Shown here: positions 1 through 6,657 of the stretch, piece by piece
Numbering within the stretch: the first letter of the stretch is position 1
How the letters are laid out: every line of letters begins with the position of its first letter
DNA from: Erythrobacter donghaensis
GTDB lineage: Bacteria > Pseudomonadota > Alphaproteobacteria > Sphingomonadales > Sphingomonadaceae
Direction of reading: 5' to 3'
Length of the DNA stretch: 41,637 bases
NCBI RefSeq assembly: GCF_001557325.1
Contig: NZ_LSJS01000298.1
Location: forward strand, 1 to 41,637
Notes under the pieces: generated by a model
What the model was told of the DNA's origin: nothing
Databases searched by the model: none
What the model saw: only the letters and a program-made list of their open reading frames with translations
Translations under genes and position numbers: made by a program

Positions 1-181
1 CGTCCAGCACCGTGCGCCCGCCGCTCTCGGCGCGCATGACGCGCTCGATCCATTCTACCGGCACGCCGAAACGCGCCGAGGCTGCCTCGATATAGGGCCG
101 CCAGTGAACGACCGACTGCGCGTCAGCCGGTGCCGCCGCCAGCAGCGCCAGGGCGGTGATGGCGACCCTCAGCCCAGCCAC
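1..181 (-). CDS. Lytic transglycosylase, N-terminal part (cut by window edge)
   Basis: Only the first 60 codons are present. The likely start is a GTG at 181, inside the end of the upstream peptidase gene, giving a hydrophobic signal peptide (residues 1-22, ending PADAQ). The mature part begins with the fold typical of SLT-type lytic transglycosylases: an aromatic-rich helix, then RFGVPVEWIERVMRAESGG, where Glu52 in the RAESGG motif would be the catalytic acid. Such enzymes open the peptidoglycan for assembly of a conjugation apparatus. The overlap with the TraF-like gene implies translational coupling and one operon. The start is inferred, since there is no ATG nearby. Family assignment is good, but the C-terminal part cannot be judged. 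Confidence 0.75.
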   Translation of the reverse strand, partial: MAGLRVAITALALLAAAPADAQSVVHWRPYIEAASARFGVPVEWIERVMRAESGGRTVLD

Positions 182-690
182 AGCAGTCGCACCTCGCCGA
201 TGACGTCGCCGCGCGATGTCGGTCCGAAATAACGCCCATCGAACGAATCCGGGCTGTCCATCAGCAGGAACAATGCGCCCGAACGCAACATCACGCAGCC
301 ATTCCACCACGGCATCGGACGGTCGCGGCCATCGGCTTCGCGGCGTTCGGCCACCGGGTGGCCGTTGACATAGATCTCCCGCCCGCGCGCACAGACGCGA
401 TCGCCGGGCGCGGCCGCGACGCGCTTGACCAGCGGGATATTGATCGGAATGTAGCGCCGCTCGGCGGCGAGCCGGCGCCAGCGGTCGGGCACCCGGACCA
501 GCACCATGTCGCCCGATGCGATGTCCTGCCGTCCGCTGACGGCATAGAGACCGATCGGCGCGCTGGCCGATGCGTTCCAGACCAGCCACGGCGTTGGCGG
601 CAGCGCGATCGTGGTCGCCAGCGCGGCCGCGCCGAGACCGATCAGCGCGGTGGGTTTAGCCGGCAGACGGGAGGGTAGCAGCCTAGCCAT
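169..690 (-). CDS. traF: TraF-like S26 family signal peptidase (conjugative transfer)
   Basis: A 173-residue inner-membrane serine peptidase of the S26/TraF type, which in conjugation systems matures or cyclises the pilin. After an N-terminal membrane segment (about residues 15-35) comes the S-x-P-x-G-x-Y signature (Ser43, Pro45, Gly47, Tyr49). The general base is Lys89 in PLVKRVAAAPGD, followed by the family motif AAPGDRVC and, near the C-terminus, the G-D-V-I-G strand. I chose the ATG at 690 over an in-frame ATG at 762. It is preceded by GGAGGG, and the membrane segment then sits at the N-terminus. It overlaps the upstream excisionase-like gene by 8 bp and the downstream transglycosylase by 13 bp, so the three form a tight operon. 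The order excisionase-traF resembles that known from rhizobial integrative elements. Confidence 0.85.
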   Translation of the reverse strand: MARLLPSRLPAKPTALIGLGAAALATTIALPPTPWLVWNASASAPIGLYAVSGRQDIASGDMVLVRVPDRWRRLAAERRYIPINIPLVKRVAAAPGDRVCARGREIYVNGHPVAERREADGRDRPMPWWNGCVMLRSGALFLLMDSPDSFDGRYFGPTSRGDVIGEVRLLWLG

Positions 691-994
691 TGCCTCCCTC
701 CCGCATGTTCGCGCGCGACCAGGCCTCGATATCGTCGATATGGTAGCGCCAGACGGTGCCATGCTTTCGGCACGGCGGGCCGCGCCGCTCCCGGCGCATC
801 TTCTTGAGCGTGTCCCCCGCGAGACCGAGATGGAACGCGGCCTGCTTGGTTGTCAGAAACGGGCAATGCTCGCGTGCCCGCCGAGCGCGCTCCGCGGCCG
901 ACGACGCCGTGGCTCCACCGTCCACAGCGGATGAATCCGCCTCGATCCGTGTTCGCGCGCCGCCGCCTGCTTCGGGGTTTGGATCGTGTGTCAT
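683..994 (-). CDS. Small winged-helix DNA-binding protein, excisionase/RdfS-like
   Basis: A 103-residue protein with a disordered, charged N-terminus (1-40) and a MerR/excisionase-type HTH (HTH_17 style) at about 45-95. The pattern is FLTTKQAAFHLGLAGDTLKK, a basic turn RRERRGPP, a wing with WRYHIDD and a helix IEAWSRA. Proteins of this type next to traF act as recombination directionality factors, binding near the attachment site so that the integrase excises the element. That role is inferred from context; the sequence itself shows only the DNA-binding fold. Its stop codon overlaps the TraF start. It lies 30 bp downstream of the PhyH-like gene on the same strand, so it may be transcribed with luxI. 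It could instead be a general regulator of the transfer operon. Confidence 0.75.
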   Translation of the reverse strand: MTHDPNPEAGGGARTRIEADSSAVDGGATASSAAERARRAREHCPFLTTKQAAFHLGLAGDTLKKMRRERRGPPCRKHGTVWRYHIDDIEAWSRANMREGGNG

Positions 995-1024
995 GAGTGC
1001 AGCGCCCGGTCCGACGAACCCGCG

Positions 1025-1906
1025 TTACCCGCCGATCAGGCCCGCACGCGCGGCTTCCTGTTCGGCGACATAGGCATCCAGCATGTCGGCCTGGCCGGGG
1101 AGCAGCGCGTCGATCGCAGGGAGGCCGTCGATATCGTCCCGGTGAAGCAGCACGGACGGGCACTGGCCTTCGACATTGCCGAGATTGGGGCGATGCTGGG
1201 CATAGCCGATGAGCGCGGCCAGATCGGGATCGAACGCTCGAGCGATGGCGGGCGGATAGACGAGATACTGATTCTCGAACGTCCGCAGCCATCCGAGGCA
1301 ATAGGAGGTGATGACCGCGCGGCGCACATGATCGGACTGGTTAGCGCCGGCACCATGCAGGATCGATCCGAGGAACAGCAGCGCGGAGCCGGGTGGCATT
1401 TCGGCGGCGACCGGACGTGCATCGCCCGGTTGCGATGCCGCATCGTGATGGCTGCCCGGCCAGACCAGCGTCGCGCCACTCTCCAGCGTGAACGGATCGA
1501 TCGGCCAGATGACGTTGATCTGATAGTGCATCCCGGTCTTGACGCCGCCCCAGAGATCCTGGTCGCGGTGCGGCACCTGCGCGAGCGCGCCGGGATGGAT
1601 TTCGATCGCCTGGGTGAGGTTGAGAACGATACGATCGCACCATTCCCCGAGCACCGTTTCGGCGATACCGCGGATGATCGGGTGCAGCACAAGGCCGGCG
1701 ATATGCCGTGAACGCCGCAACAACGCGCCAAAGCGCTTGGTGCGGGCTCCGTAGAATCCGCCTTCGCAAAAGGGCGTGGCGACGAAGCGCGGTGCGAGTT
1801 CGGCTTCGAGCGCGGTGATTAGCTCGGTCGGCACGGCGTTATCGACAATGACATAACCGTCGGCGAGCAGCATCGCGGCGAGGCGGGCGGGGTCGTGCAT
1901 CGCCAT
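1025..1906 (-). CDS. Phytanoyl-CoA dioxygenase (PhyH) family protein next to luxI
   Basis: A 293-residue Fe(II)/2-oxoglutarate oxygenase of the PhyH family. The metal triad is visible as His113-x-Asp115 (VPHRDQDLW) and His184 (SILHGAGAN). Arg195 or Arg196, about 11 residues after the distal His, is placed to bind 2-oxoglutarate. The length matches the family (280-300). The start is the ATG at 1906; a second ATG two codons downstream is also possible. It begins 5 bp after the luxI stop, so the two are surely cotranscribed. PhyH-like genes beside luxI are, to my knowledge, a recurring arrangement in sphingomonads. Their role is unsettled: possibly modification of the acyl chain of the signal or its precursor, possibly a target gene. 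The substrate cannot be read from sequence. Confidence 0.85.
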   Translation of the reverse strand: MAMHDPARLAAMLLADGYVIVDNAVPTELITALEAELAPRFVATPFCEGGFYGARTKRFGALLRRSRHIAGLVLHPIIRGIAETVLGEWCDRIVLNLTQAIEIHPGALAQVPHRDQDLWGGVKTGMHYQINVIWPIDPFTLESGATLVWPGSHHDAASQPGDARPVAAEMPPGSALLFLGSILHGAGANQSDHVRRAVITSYCLGWLRTFENQYLVYPPAIARAFDPDLAALIGYAQHRPNLGNVEGQCPSVLLHRDDIDGLPAIDALLPGQADMLDAYVAEQEAARAGLIGG

Positions 1907-1911
1907 TCCCT

Positions 1912-2526
1912 TCACGCGGCTCTTGCCGCCGCATCGGGAGTGATCGCACCCGGTACATAGATGCCGTTCGACGCCAGCAGCGCAGGCGTACCGGCGCAGA
2001 TCTCGATGCGGAACGCTCCAAGGAACGCGCCATCGATGCGGCGCGCGGGGCCGAGCGGCGCTGCGCGCCAGCCCATCGCCAAAACCTCCTCGCGAAAAGC
2101 AGCGGTCACGACGCCGGTTAGCATGGTGATTCCGCTGCCGAGCGCATGATCGACCATCGCCGAGATGAGCCGGTTGCGGACACGCAGGCGTCCGGGGGCG
2201 CCCAATCGTTGCGGCAGGCAAAGTCGCGTAATCTCGCGAACCTGCTCCCCCCGGGGCGCATCGCACTCGCAGAGCGACGCGAAACGATCGGCGAGAAGAT
2301 GTGCGCCCTCTGTCGATAGCAGCCGCATCGACCCCTGGTGAATGCAGCCATCGTCGGTGGCGATCAGATAGACCGCCTTGTCGCCGTCATAGCTGTCGAT
2401 TTCATAGCGGCCGCCGACGACCGGAACATCCCAGCCCAGCAGATCGACGAACAGGGTCTTGCGGTCCTCGAACATCGAGGCGGCGCGCGCATCGGTAAGC
2501 GAGCACCCTTTGACAATATGGATCAT
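1912..2526 (-). CDS. luxI: Acyl-homoserine-lactone synthase, LuxI family
   Basis: A 204-residue LuxI-type synthase that joins an acyl group from acyl-ACP or acyl-CoA to S-adenosylmethionine. Conserved positions are visible: Arg22, Phe26, Trp32, the E-x-D-x-Y-D block (Glu42, Asp44, Asp47), Arg68 in GSMRLL, and Glu98/Arg101 in EITRL. All the classical invariant residues appear to be present, so an active enzyme is likely. The residue before EITRL is Arg97, where Trp is common. The ATG at 2526 is preceded by GGGAG. A perfect 13-bp palindrome lies 14 bp upstream (2540-2552). It follows luxR on the same strand with a 92-bp gap and is followed at once by the PhyH-like gene. Confidence 0.93.
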   Translation of the reverse strand: MIHIVKGCSLTDARAASMFEDRKTLFVDLLGWDVPVVGGRYEIDSYDGDKAVYLIATDDGCIHQGSMRLLSTEGAHLLADRFASLCECDAPRGEQVREITRLCLPQRLGAPGRLRVRNRLISAMVDHALGSGITMLTGVVTAAFREEVLAMGWRAAPLGPARRIDGAFLGAFRIEICAGTPALLASNGIYVPGAITPDAAARAA

Positions 2527-2539
2527 GGCAGTAGCTCCC

Positions 2540-2552
2540 GTTCAAATTGAAC
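2540..2552. promoter_or_regulatory. Perfect palindrome upstream of luxI (candidate lux-type box)
   Basis: GTTCAA-A-TTGAAC is a perfect inverted repeat with a one-base centre, placed between luxR and luxI and ending 14 bp before the luxI ATG. Lux-type boxes are palindromes of about 18-20 bp bound by acyl-HSL-loaded LuxR proteins. This one is shorter and very near the ribosome-binding site, so it may overlap the transcription start or act in repression. Binding is an inference. Confidence 0.5.
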
Positions 2553-2618
2553 AGTCGCGAAGGGAGCAGAGATGAAGGGCTCAAACAGTCGTCAATATTG
2601 AGGATGCGGCGATCCCGC

Positions 2619-3365
2619 TCAGAACCGCGGGACGATCTCCTCGATGCAGACGATTCCGCAGGCGAGCGCGATCGCCGGGAGCTGCGCGCGGGAATAGATT
2701 CCGAAATGTTCGCGCAGGTCACGCATGTAGGTGCGCACTGTCGTCGGGGCGATGTTCATCATGATCCCGATCTCGACGTCGCTCTTGCCCATCGCCGCCA
2801 AGCGAAAGCATTCGAGCCGCTTTGGGCTGAGATGGGGTAATTTCAGCGGGCGCGCCGGAAAGCCGTGCAAGCGCCGCGCCTCGGTAAACGCCTCGCTCGC
2901 CATCAGCGTCGCGATCCGGCAGATATGCGATGGCGGCAATTGCCCGTCGCGCGTTGCGAACGTACAGCATCCGGGCGGCTCGCCGGCGACGCCAATCGGA
3001 ACGGTGAGGCCGTTGCGCAGGCCATGACGCGCGGCTTCGCGCACGATGCGCGCCTGTCGCCGCGTGAAGCCGCCCAGCAGTCGCTCCATTTCGTGCCAGC
3101 AGAACGCCCGGCTTGTCGAGCGCGCCGCGAGCAAGGCGGGATCGTCGCGGTAATAGCCTTCGGCGACGAAAACGTCGCCCCAGCTCTGGAAATTGTCCAT
3201 GCGGAAATATCGCCCACCGGGCTGAAAGAAGGCCATGCTCTGGACGATCGCGAGCCATGGGAGGCCGAGCTGGCGTGCGGCGGCCTCGCTGCAACTGAAC
3301 AGCTCGCGATCACTGTTCGCGCGCCTGGCCTGCTTAATATAGGCATCGAGGTCGCGAAACGGCAC
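2619..3365 (-). CDS. luxR: LuxR-family acyl-HSL receptor and transcription regulator
   Basis: A 248-residue regulator with an autoinducer-binding domain (about 20-165) and a LuxR-type HTH (about 178-240, LSPKRLECFRLAAMGKSD onward). Aligned by spacing to TraR, Trp57 is Trp62, Asp70-Pro71 is Asp75-Pro76, Trp85 is Trp90 and Gly113 is Gly119. Tyr61 is replaced by Phe66, a conservative change in the ligand pocket. The start is a GTG at 3365 with AAGGAG about 10 bp upstream. The 5' leader holds two tandem GC-rich hairpins. Its position upstream of luxI on the same strand makes it the cognate receptor. In context it probably controls luxI-phyH and perhaps the excisionase-traF genes behind them. Confidence 0.92.
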   Translation of the reverse strand: MPFRDLDAYIKQARRANSDRELFSCSEAAARQLGLPWLAIVQSMAFFQPGGRYFRMDNFQSWGDVFVAEGYYRDDPALLAARSTSRAFCWHEMERLLGGFTRRQARIVREAARHGLRNGLTVPIGVAGEPPGCCTFATRDGQLPPSHICRIATLMASEAFTEARRLHGFPARPLKLPHLSPKRLECFRLAAMGKSDVEIGIMMNIAPTTVRTYMRDLREHFGIYSRAQLPAIALACGIVCIEEIVPRF

Positions 3366-3382
3366 CGAGGGGCACTCCTTTC

Positions 3383-3434
3383 GACGCGCGCGTTGCGGGC
3401 GCGTCTATCGGGCGCGTGGTTCCAGCCCACGCGC
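3383..3434. promoter_or_regulatory. Two tandem GC-rich hairpins in the luxR leader
   Basis: Arms GACGCGC (3383-3389) and GCGCGTC (3399-3405) form one perfect stem. GCGCGTGG (3412-3419) and CCACGCGC (3427-3434) form a second with a 7-base loop. They fill the gap between the XRE gene stop and the luxR ribosome-binding site. No U-tract follows on the minus strand, so a simple Rho-independent terminator is unlikely. They may protect the XRE mRNA, attenuate readthrough or bind a regulator. Confidence 0.5.
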
Positions 3435-3451
3435 GTGCAGCCCCCGATGAT

Positions 3452-3778
3452 TTACTTGGTCTTGCTCGGCCGCCCCGTCGGCTTGTGCGGATGGCGCCGG
3501 AGCGTCACCGCCGGGCGCGCCAGTATCGCGCCGATTTCCAGTTCGTCGTCCGAAACGATCGAGATCGATATCCGGCCGGACAAGAGATAGACGGCATTAA
3601 CGCCGAGTGCCTTCGCGAGCCGCTCCATTGCTTTCAGCGTCGGGCTCGACCGGCCATTTTCGATCGCACTCAGATAAGAGCTGCTCGTGCCCGCATCATG
3701 GGCGAGCGCTTCTTGCGTGATGCGCATCGCAAGCCGCAATTTCCTGAGATTCAAACTGAAGGACTTCGACGCATCCAT
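3452..3778 (-). CDS. XRE-family (Cro/C1 type) transcription regulator
   Basis: A 108-residue protein with a classical lambda-repressor-like HTH in residues 8-67 (LRLAMRITQEALAHDAG then YLSAIENGRSSPTLKAMERL). A short hydrophobic, strand-like region and a basic tail (RHPHKPTGRPSKTK) follow. Small XRE regulators often keep integrative elements silent or set the threshold of their quorum circuit. That role here is inferred from its place directly upstream of luxR on the same strand. The ATG at 3778 has no clear Shine-Dalgarno sequence; instead a perfect inverted repeat begins 2 bp upstream, which suggests autoregulation. The upstream DNA (3825-3875) is markedly AT-rich compared with its surroundings. 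Confidence 0.88.
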   Translation of the reverse strand: MDASKSFSLNLRKLRLAMRITQEALAHDAGTSSSYLSAIENGRSSPTLKAMERLAKALGVNAVYLLSGRISISIVSDDELEIGAILARPAVTLRRHPHKPTGRPSKTK

Positions 3779-3779
3779 A

Positions 3780-3799
3780 AGGGCGTAAGTTCACGCCCT
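3780..3799. promoter_or_regulatory. Inverted repeat at the XRE gene start (candidate operator)
   Basis: AGGGCGT (3780-3786), a 6-base spacer and ACGCCCT (3793-3799) form a perfect inverted repeat ending immediately before the XRE gene's ATG. It occupies the place where a Shine-Dalgarno sequence would be. It fits either an autorepressor operator or an mRNA hairpin at the 5' end. Confidence 0.5.
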
Positions 3800-4265
3800 G
3801 CGACCATTACTCCACACTGGATACAGGTTGGAGTTATTATCTATATTATTACGTTTTTACAAATATTTAAATGAGATTCCCGAACAACGCGCACTCAACT
3901 CTGATGCGGATTCTCAGGCGCGCCAAAAGACCGCATTCGGACGGTCGAATCGGTCGATGACCGAAGCCCTCACGCCAGGACATTGGCCGTGGACGCCGCA
4001 GTGGAAATCCCATCGGCGTCGTCACATCCGGGGCGAGCATTGATTTCAAGCGCCGAGCGAATCACGATGCGAACAACGTCCCGTGGACACGTCCGCAATC
4101 GCCGTTCCGGCGTGGCGTACAGGAATCATCGGATAGTTTGACGTGCCTGTGTGTCGTTGTCTCCTTTGATTTGAATGCAGCGCAGCGAAGCGGAGCGTCG
4201 CATTGGTTCATAGTTATGAAATCACCGTTCGTGTCGGGCCGCTGGCCGCCCACCATGCCAACCGA
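3800..4265. other. Intergenic spacer without a supported gene
   Basis: This 466-bp stretch separates the quorum/transfer block from the catabolic cargo. I see no convincing gene: the short open frames on both strands lack family features or good ribosome-binding sites. The part at 3825-3875 is AT-rich (runs such as TTATTATCTATATTATTACG) and probably holds the promoter of the XRE gene. The rest looks like unselected or degenerate DNA. Confidence 0.5.
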
Positions 4266-5411
4266 CTACTCGCAACAGTCGGTTCTGGCGGTAATCCCGC
4301 AGCGGTCCGGTTTGCTCCAGCCCCGCCGAATTGTACTCGGATCTTCATGATGCAGCGGGATCGGTCCGGGGATCGGTAGTGACGAGCCCGAAAAACGTGG
4401 CGCCGGCATTGCCTGGAGGATATTGTCGATCTCCCGATAGACGCCTCGCGCTGCCATATGAGGATGGCGCGCCGCTTCGTCCGGATCAAGCACGGGGGCA
4501 AAGCAGGCATCGCTGCCTTCCAGCAGTGTGCGCCATTCTTCCCGTGTCCGCATGGCGAATATCTCGCTAAAACGCTGCTTGAGCTCGGGCCAGGCATCAC
4601 GATCATAGCCGTCGTCAAAACTGCTATCGCCGGCCAACCCCAGCTTTTTGCAAAGCAGCGCATAGAACTTGGGCTCGAGTGATCCGACTGAGATGAAATT
4701 CCCGTCGGCGCACCGATAGGTCGAGTACCAGTGAGGGCCGTCAAGGATGCTGCAGCCGCGTATGCTGGCAACCTGGCCGGCGGCCTTCAGGCTCAGGAGC
4801 AAGTTCATCATGTGAGCGCTCCCATCGACGATCGCGGCGTCAACCACTTGCCCATTCCCGGTATCCCGCGCGTGCATTGCCGCTGCGAGGACGCCGATGG
4901 CCAAATAGAGCGCTCCACCCCCAATATCGCCTACCAGGCTTGGCGGCGCCATTGGCGGTTCACCGGGATGCCCAGCATACCAAAGGGCTCCTGACAGCGC
5001 GATATAGTTGATGTCATGGCCGGCCGCTTGGGCGAGAGGTCCCTGCTGCCCCCAACCCGTCATGCGACCGAATACAAGGCGGGGGTTACGCGCTAGGCAA
5101 ACCTCGGGACCAAGGCCGAGCCTCTCCATCACCCCAGGCCGCATGCCTTCGATCAGTACATCGCCCCTTTGGACGAGATCCAGGACATGCGCGACGCCTT
5201 CGGGGGACTTCAGATCCAAGGCAATTACACGTTTCCCGCGGTTCACAATGGCGCCGCTGCCAAGATCGATATTTTCGGAGTTAGGGCTTACGCGTTCAAT
5301 GACGACGACATCGGCGCCAAGGTCGGCCAACAGCATTCCGCAAAACGGCGCCGGGCCGATGCCCGCAATTTCGAGTATTTTGAGGCCTGCAAGCGGACCA
5401 GTTTTCGTCAT
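4266..5411 (-). CDS. Alpha-methylacyl-CoA racemase-like CaiB/BaiF family protein
   Basis: A 381-residue family III CoA-transferase fold enzyme. Several marks point to the racemase branch, which interconverts (R)- and (S)-2-methylacyl-CoA through His and Asp. They are the N-terminal IAGIGPAPFCGMLLADLGAD, His132 in GHDINYIALSG, Asp162 in VGDIGGG and Glu246 in GSLEPKFY, matching His126, Asp156 and Glu241 of the mycobacterial racemase MCR. Beta-oxidation acts on only one epimer, so such an enzyme is needed for 2-methyl-branched substrates. It diverges from a LysR gene across 167 bp containing one copy (5540-5580) of the 41-bp cargo element. A CoA-transferase function is less likely but not excluded. 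Confidence 0.85.
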   Translation of the reverse strand: MTKTGPLAGLKILEIAGIGPAPFCGMLLADLGADVVVIERVSPNSENIDLGSGAIVNRGKRVIALDLKSPEGVAHVLDLVQRGDVLIEGMRPGVMERLGLGPEVCLARNPRLVFGRMTGWGQQGPLAQAAGHDINYIALSGALWYAGHPGEPPMAPPSLVGDIGGGALYLAIGVLAAAMHARDTGNGQVVDAAIVDGSAHMMNLLLSLKAAGQVASIRGCSILDGPHWYSTYRCADGNFISVGSLEPKFYALLCKKLGLAGDSSFDDGYDRDAWPELKQRFSEIFAMRTREEWRTLLEGSDACFAPVLDPDEAARHPHMAARGVYREIDNILQAMPAPRFSGSSLPIPGPIPLHHEDPSTIRRGWSKPDRCGITARTDCCE

Positions 5412-5539
5412 TCAGGCATACCTGCGTCTGAGACCTTGGCGCTTTGATCCAGGCCGTTTCGCCGCTCCAGATTTCGAGACGGGTTGCAGTCGTGCTGGGC
5501 GGCAGTGTCGAAAGTAAGATTGGCAAAATGACCTTGATT

Positions 5540-5580
5540 CGCCTAATTCATTCTCTGGAGCAATTATTCCTGTGGGGCAT
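5540..5580 (-). promoter_or_regulatory. 41-bp regulatory element, copy D (racemase / LysR intergenic)
   Basis: This is the most diverged of four ungapped 41-bp copies. On the plus strand it reads CGCCTAATTC at the left, TTATTCCT at positions 25-32 and GCAT at the end. The right end overlaps the LysR ATG (5579). It lies 129 bp upstream of the racemase start, much like the 122 bp of copy B before the ligase. This position would let the LysR protein control both the racemase and itself. Confidence 0.65.
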
Positions 5581-6493
5581 GTCCATGCTCGATTCTCGCC
5601 TCAAGCATGCCGTCGCGGTTGGTCAGCTTCGTTCCTTCTCCAGGGCAGCGGATGCGGTTGGTGTCACGCAGTCGTCGGTGACCAAGAGTGTCGCTGAACT
5701 CGAACGGCATCTTGGCTATTCCCTTTTCCATCGGACCTCACGGGGCGCGATGCCGACAGAGGAGGGACGCGAATTTATTGATCGCGCAGCGCGCTTGCTT
5801 GCCGACGCAGCTGAACTACTCGGAGATACAGCCCGCCGCGCCGACGCCTATGCGGGCCCGCTTCGAATCGGACTGTTCCCAGGGTCAATCGACTGGTTGC
5901 TCACCCAACCTCTGGTTTCTTTGCTGCGGCGCCATCCGGCAGTGCGCGTCGAAGTCGTTTCGGGCAACAGCGAAAGGGGCGTGCGACTCCTGTCGCGCGG
6001 CGATATCGATGTCGCCTTTGGACTTGAAGCGGCCTTTGCACGCTGGCCGGAATTCAAGTGCGAGCGGGTCGCCTCGATCGAAATACTGCCTTTTGTGCGG
6101 AACAATCATCCCATTCTGGGGATAAACCCGACCAGCAAGGAGCCGCTGGTCCAGTTCGAATTCGTAGTGCCCTCATCTTCCGAACCCTACACATCGATCA
6201 TTCAGCAGATGTACGAAAAAAGCGGTAAGCGTCCCGCTGACTGGATCCACATGACAGACTATTTTCAATTGGTTCGACGGATCGTTGCCACATCCGATGC
6301 TATCGGGATGGTTGCAAAACAGTTCACCGAGAACTCATGGTTTCGCGCCAATTTCGTGGCCTTGGAGGGAATCGGTTTATTCGATCCATTGACGCTTTGT
6401 TATGCTGTGCGTAGCCGCTGGCAGGTAAAACCGGCTGGCCGTGCGCTCGTCAGCCTTGTTCGTCAGGCATGGCGCACCGCATCATCGGATTAA
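5579..6493 (+). CDS. LysR-family transcription regulator of the catabolic cargo
   Basis: A 304-residue LysR regulator. The winged HTH is at residues 4-62 (QLRSFSRAADAVGVTQSSVT, then LERHLGYSLFHRTSRG). An effector-binding domain of the periplasmic-binding-protein type follows from about 90 (PLRIGLFPGSIDWLL onward). I chose the ATG at 5579 because the HTH then starts at the normal place; an upstream ATG at 5444 would add 45 unrelated residues. It is divergent from the racemase gene and is the only regulator inside the cargo. By the usual LysR pattern it should control neighbouring genes with a pathway intermediate as co-inducer. The four 41-bp elements are the natural candidates for its binding sites, but this is inference. 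Confidence 0.9.
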   Translation: MSMLDSRLKHAVAVGQLRSFSRAADAVGVTQSSVTKSVAELERHLGYSLFHRTSRGAMPTEEGREFIDRAARLLADAAELLGDTARRADAYAGPLRIGLFPGSIDWLLTQPLVSLLRRHPAVRVEVVSGNSERGVRLLSRGDIDVAFGLEAAFARWPEFKCERVASIEILPFVRNNHPILGINPTSKEPLVQFEFVVPSSSEPYTSIIQQMYEKSGKRPADWIHMTDYFQLVRRIVATSDAIGMVAKQFTENSWFRANFVALEGIGLFDPLTLCYAVRSRWQVKPAGRALVSLVRQAWRTASSD

Positions 6494-6543
6494 CGGCAAG
6501 GGGGCGGGGTGCGATCGGAAATCCGCTGCATCCGTCGCGATCA

Positions 6544-6599
6544 GCTAGAGCATTTCGCGCAGAAGTGGGAACCGGCTTTCCGGCAGGAAATGCTCTAGC
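6544..6599. repeat. Long palindromic intergenic repeat with 13-bp perfect arms
   Basis: GCTAGAGCATTTC (6544-6556) and GAAATGCTCTAGC (6587-6599) are perfect inverted arms around a 30-base centre. Palindromes with arms of the TAGAGCATTT kind are dispersed through many alphaproteobacterial genomes as REP/RIME-like units. It sits between two convergent genes (LysR and the TonB receptor), where it could end transcription from both sides. Confidence 0.75.
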
Positions 6600-6612
6600 A
6601 AATTGATCTTGG

Positions 6613-6657
6613 GCATTTTCCGAGTTGGCGGGTGATTCCACTCGCCTCGAAAATGGC
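6613..6657. repeat. Second palindromic unit with inner hairpin, possible bidirectional terminator
   Basis: GGCGGGTG (6627-6634), loop ATTC and CACTCGCC (6639-6646) form an 8-bp stem with one mismatch. It is nested in outer arms GCATTTTC and GAAAATGGC. It follows the 6544 palindrome and touches the stop codon of the broken TonB receptor gene. It probably belongs to the same dispersed repeat family. Confidence 0.6.

Noticed and set aside
4062..4256. Short open frame on the minus strand in the spacer before the racemase gene
   Set aside because: No ribosome-binding site, no recognisable family and poor codon pattern.
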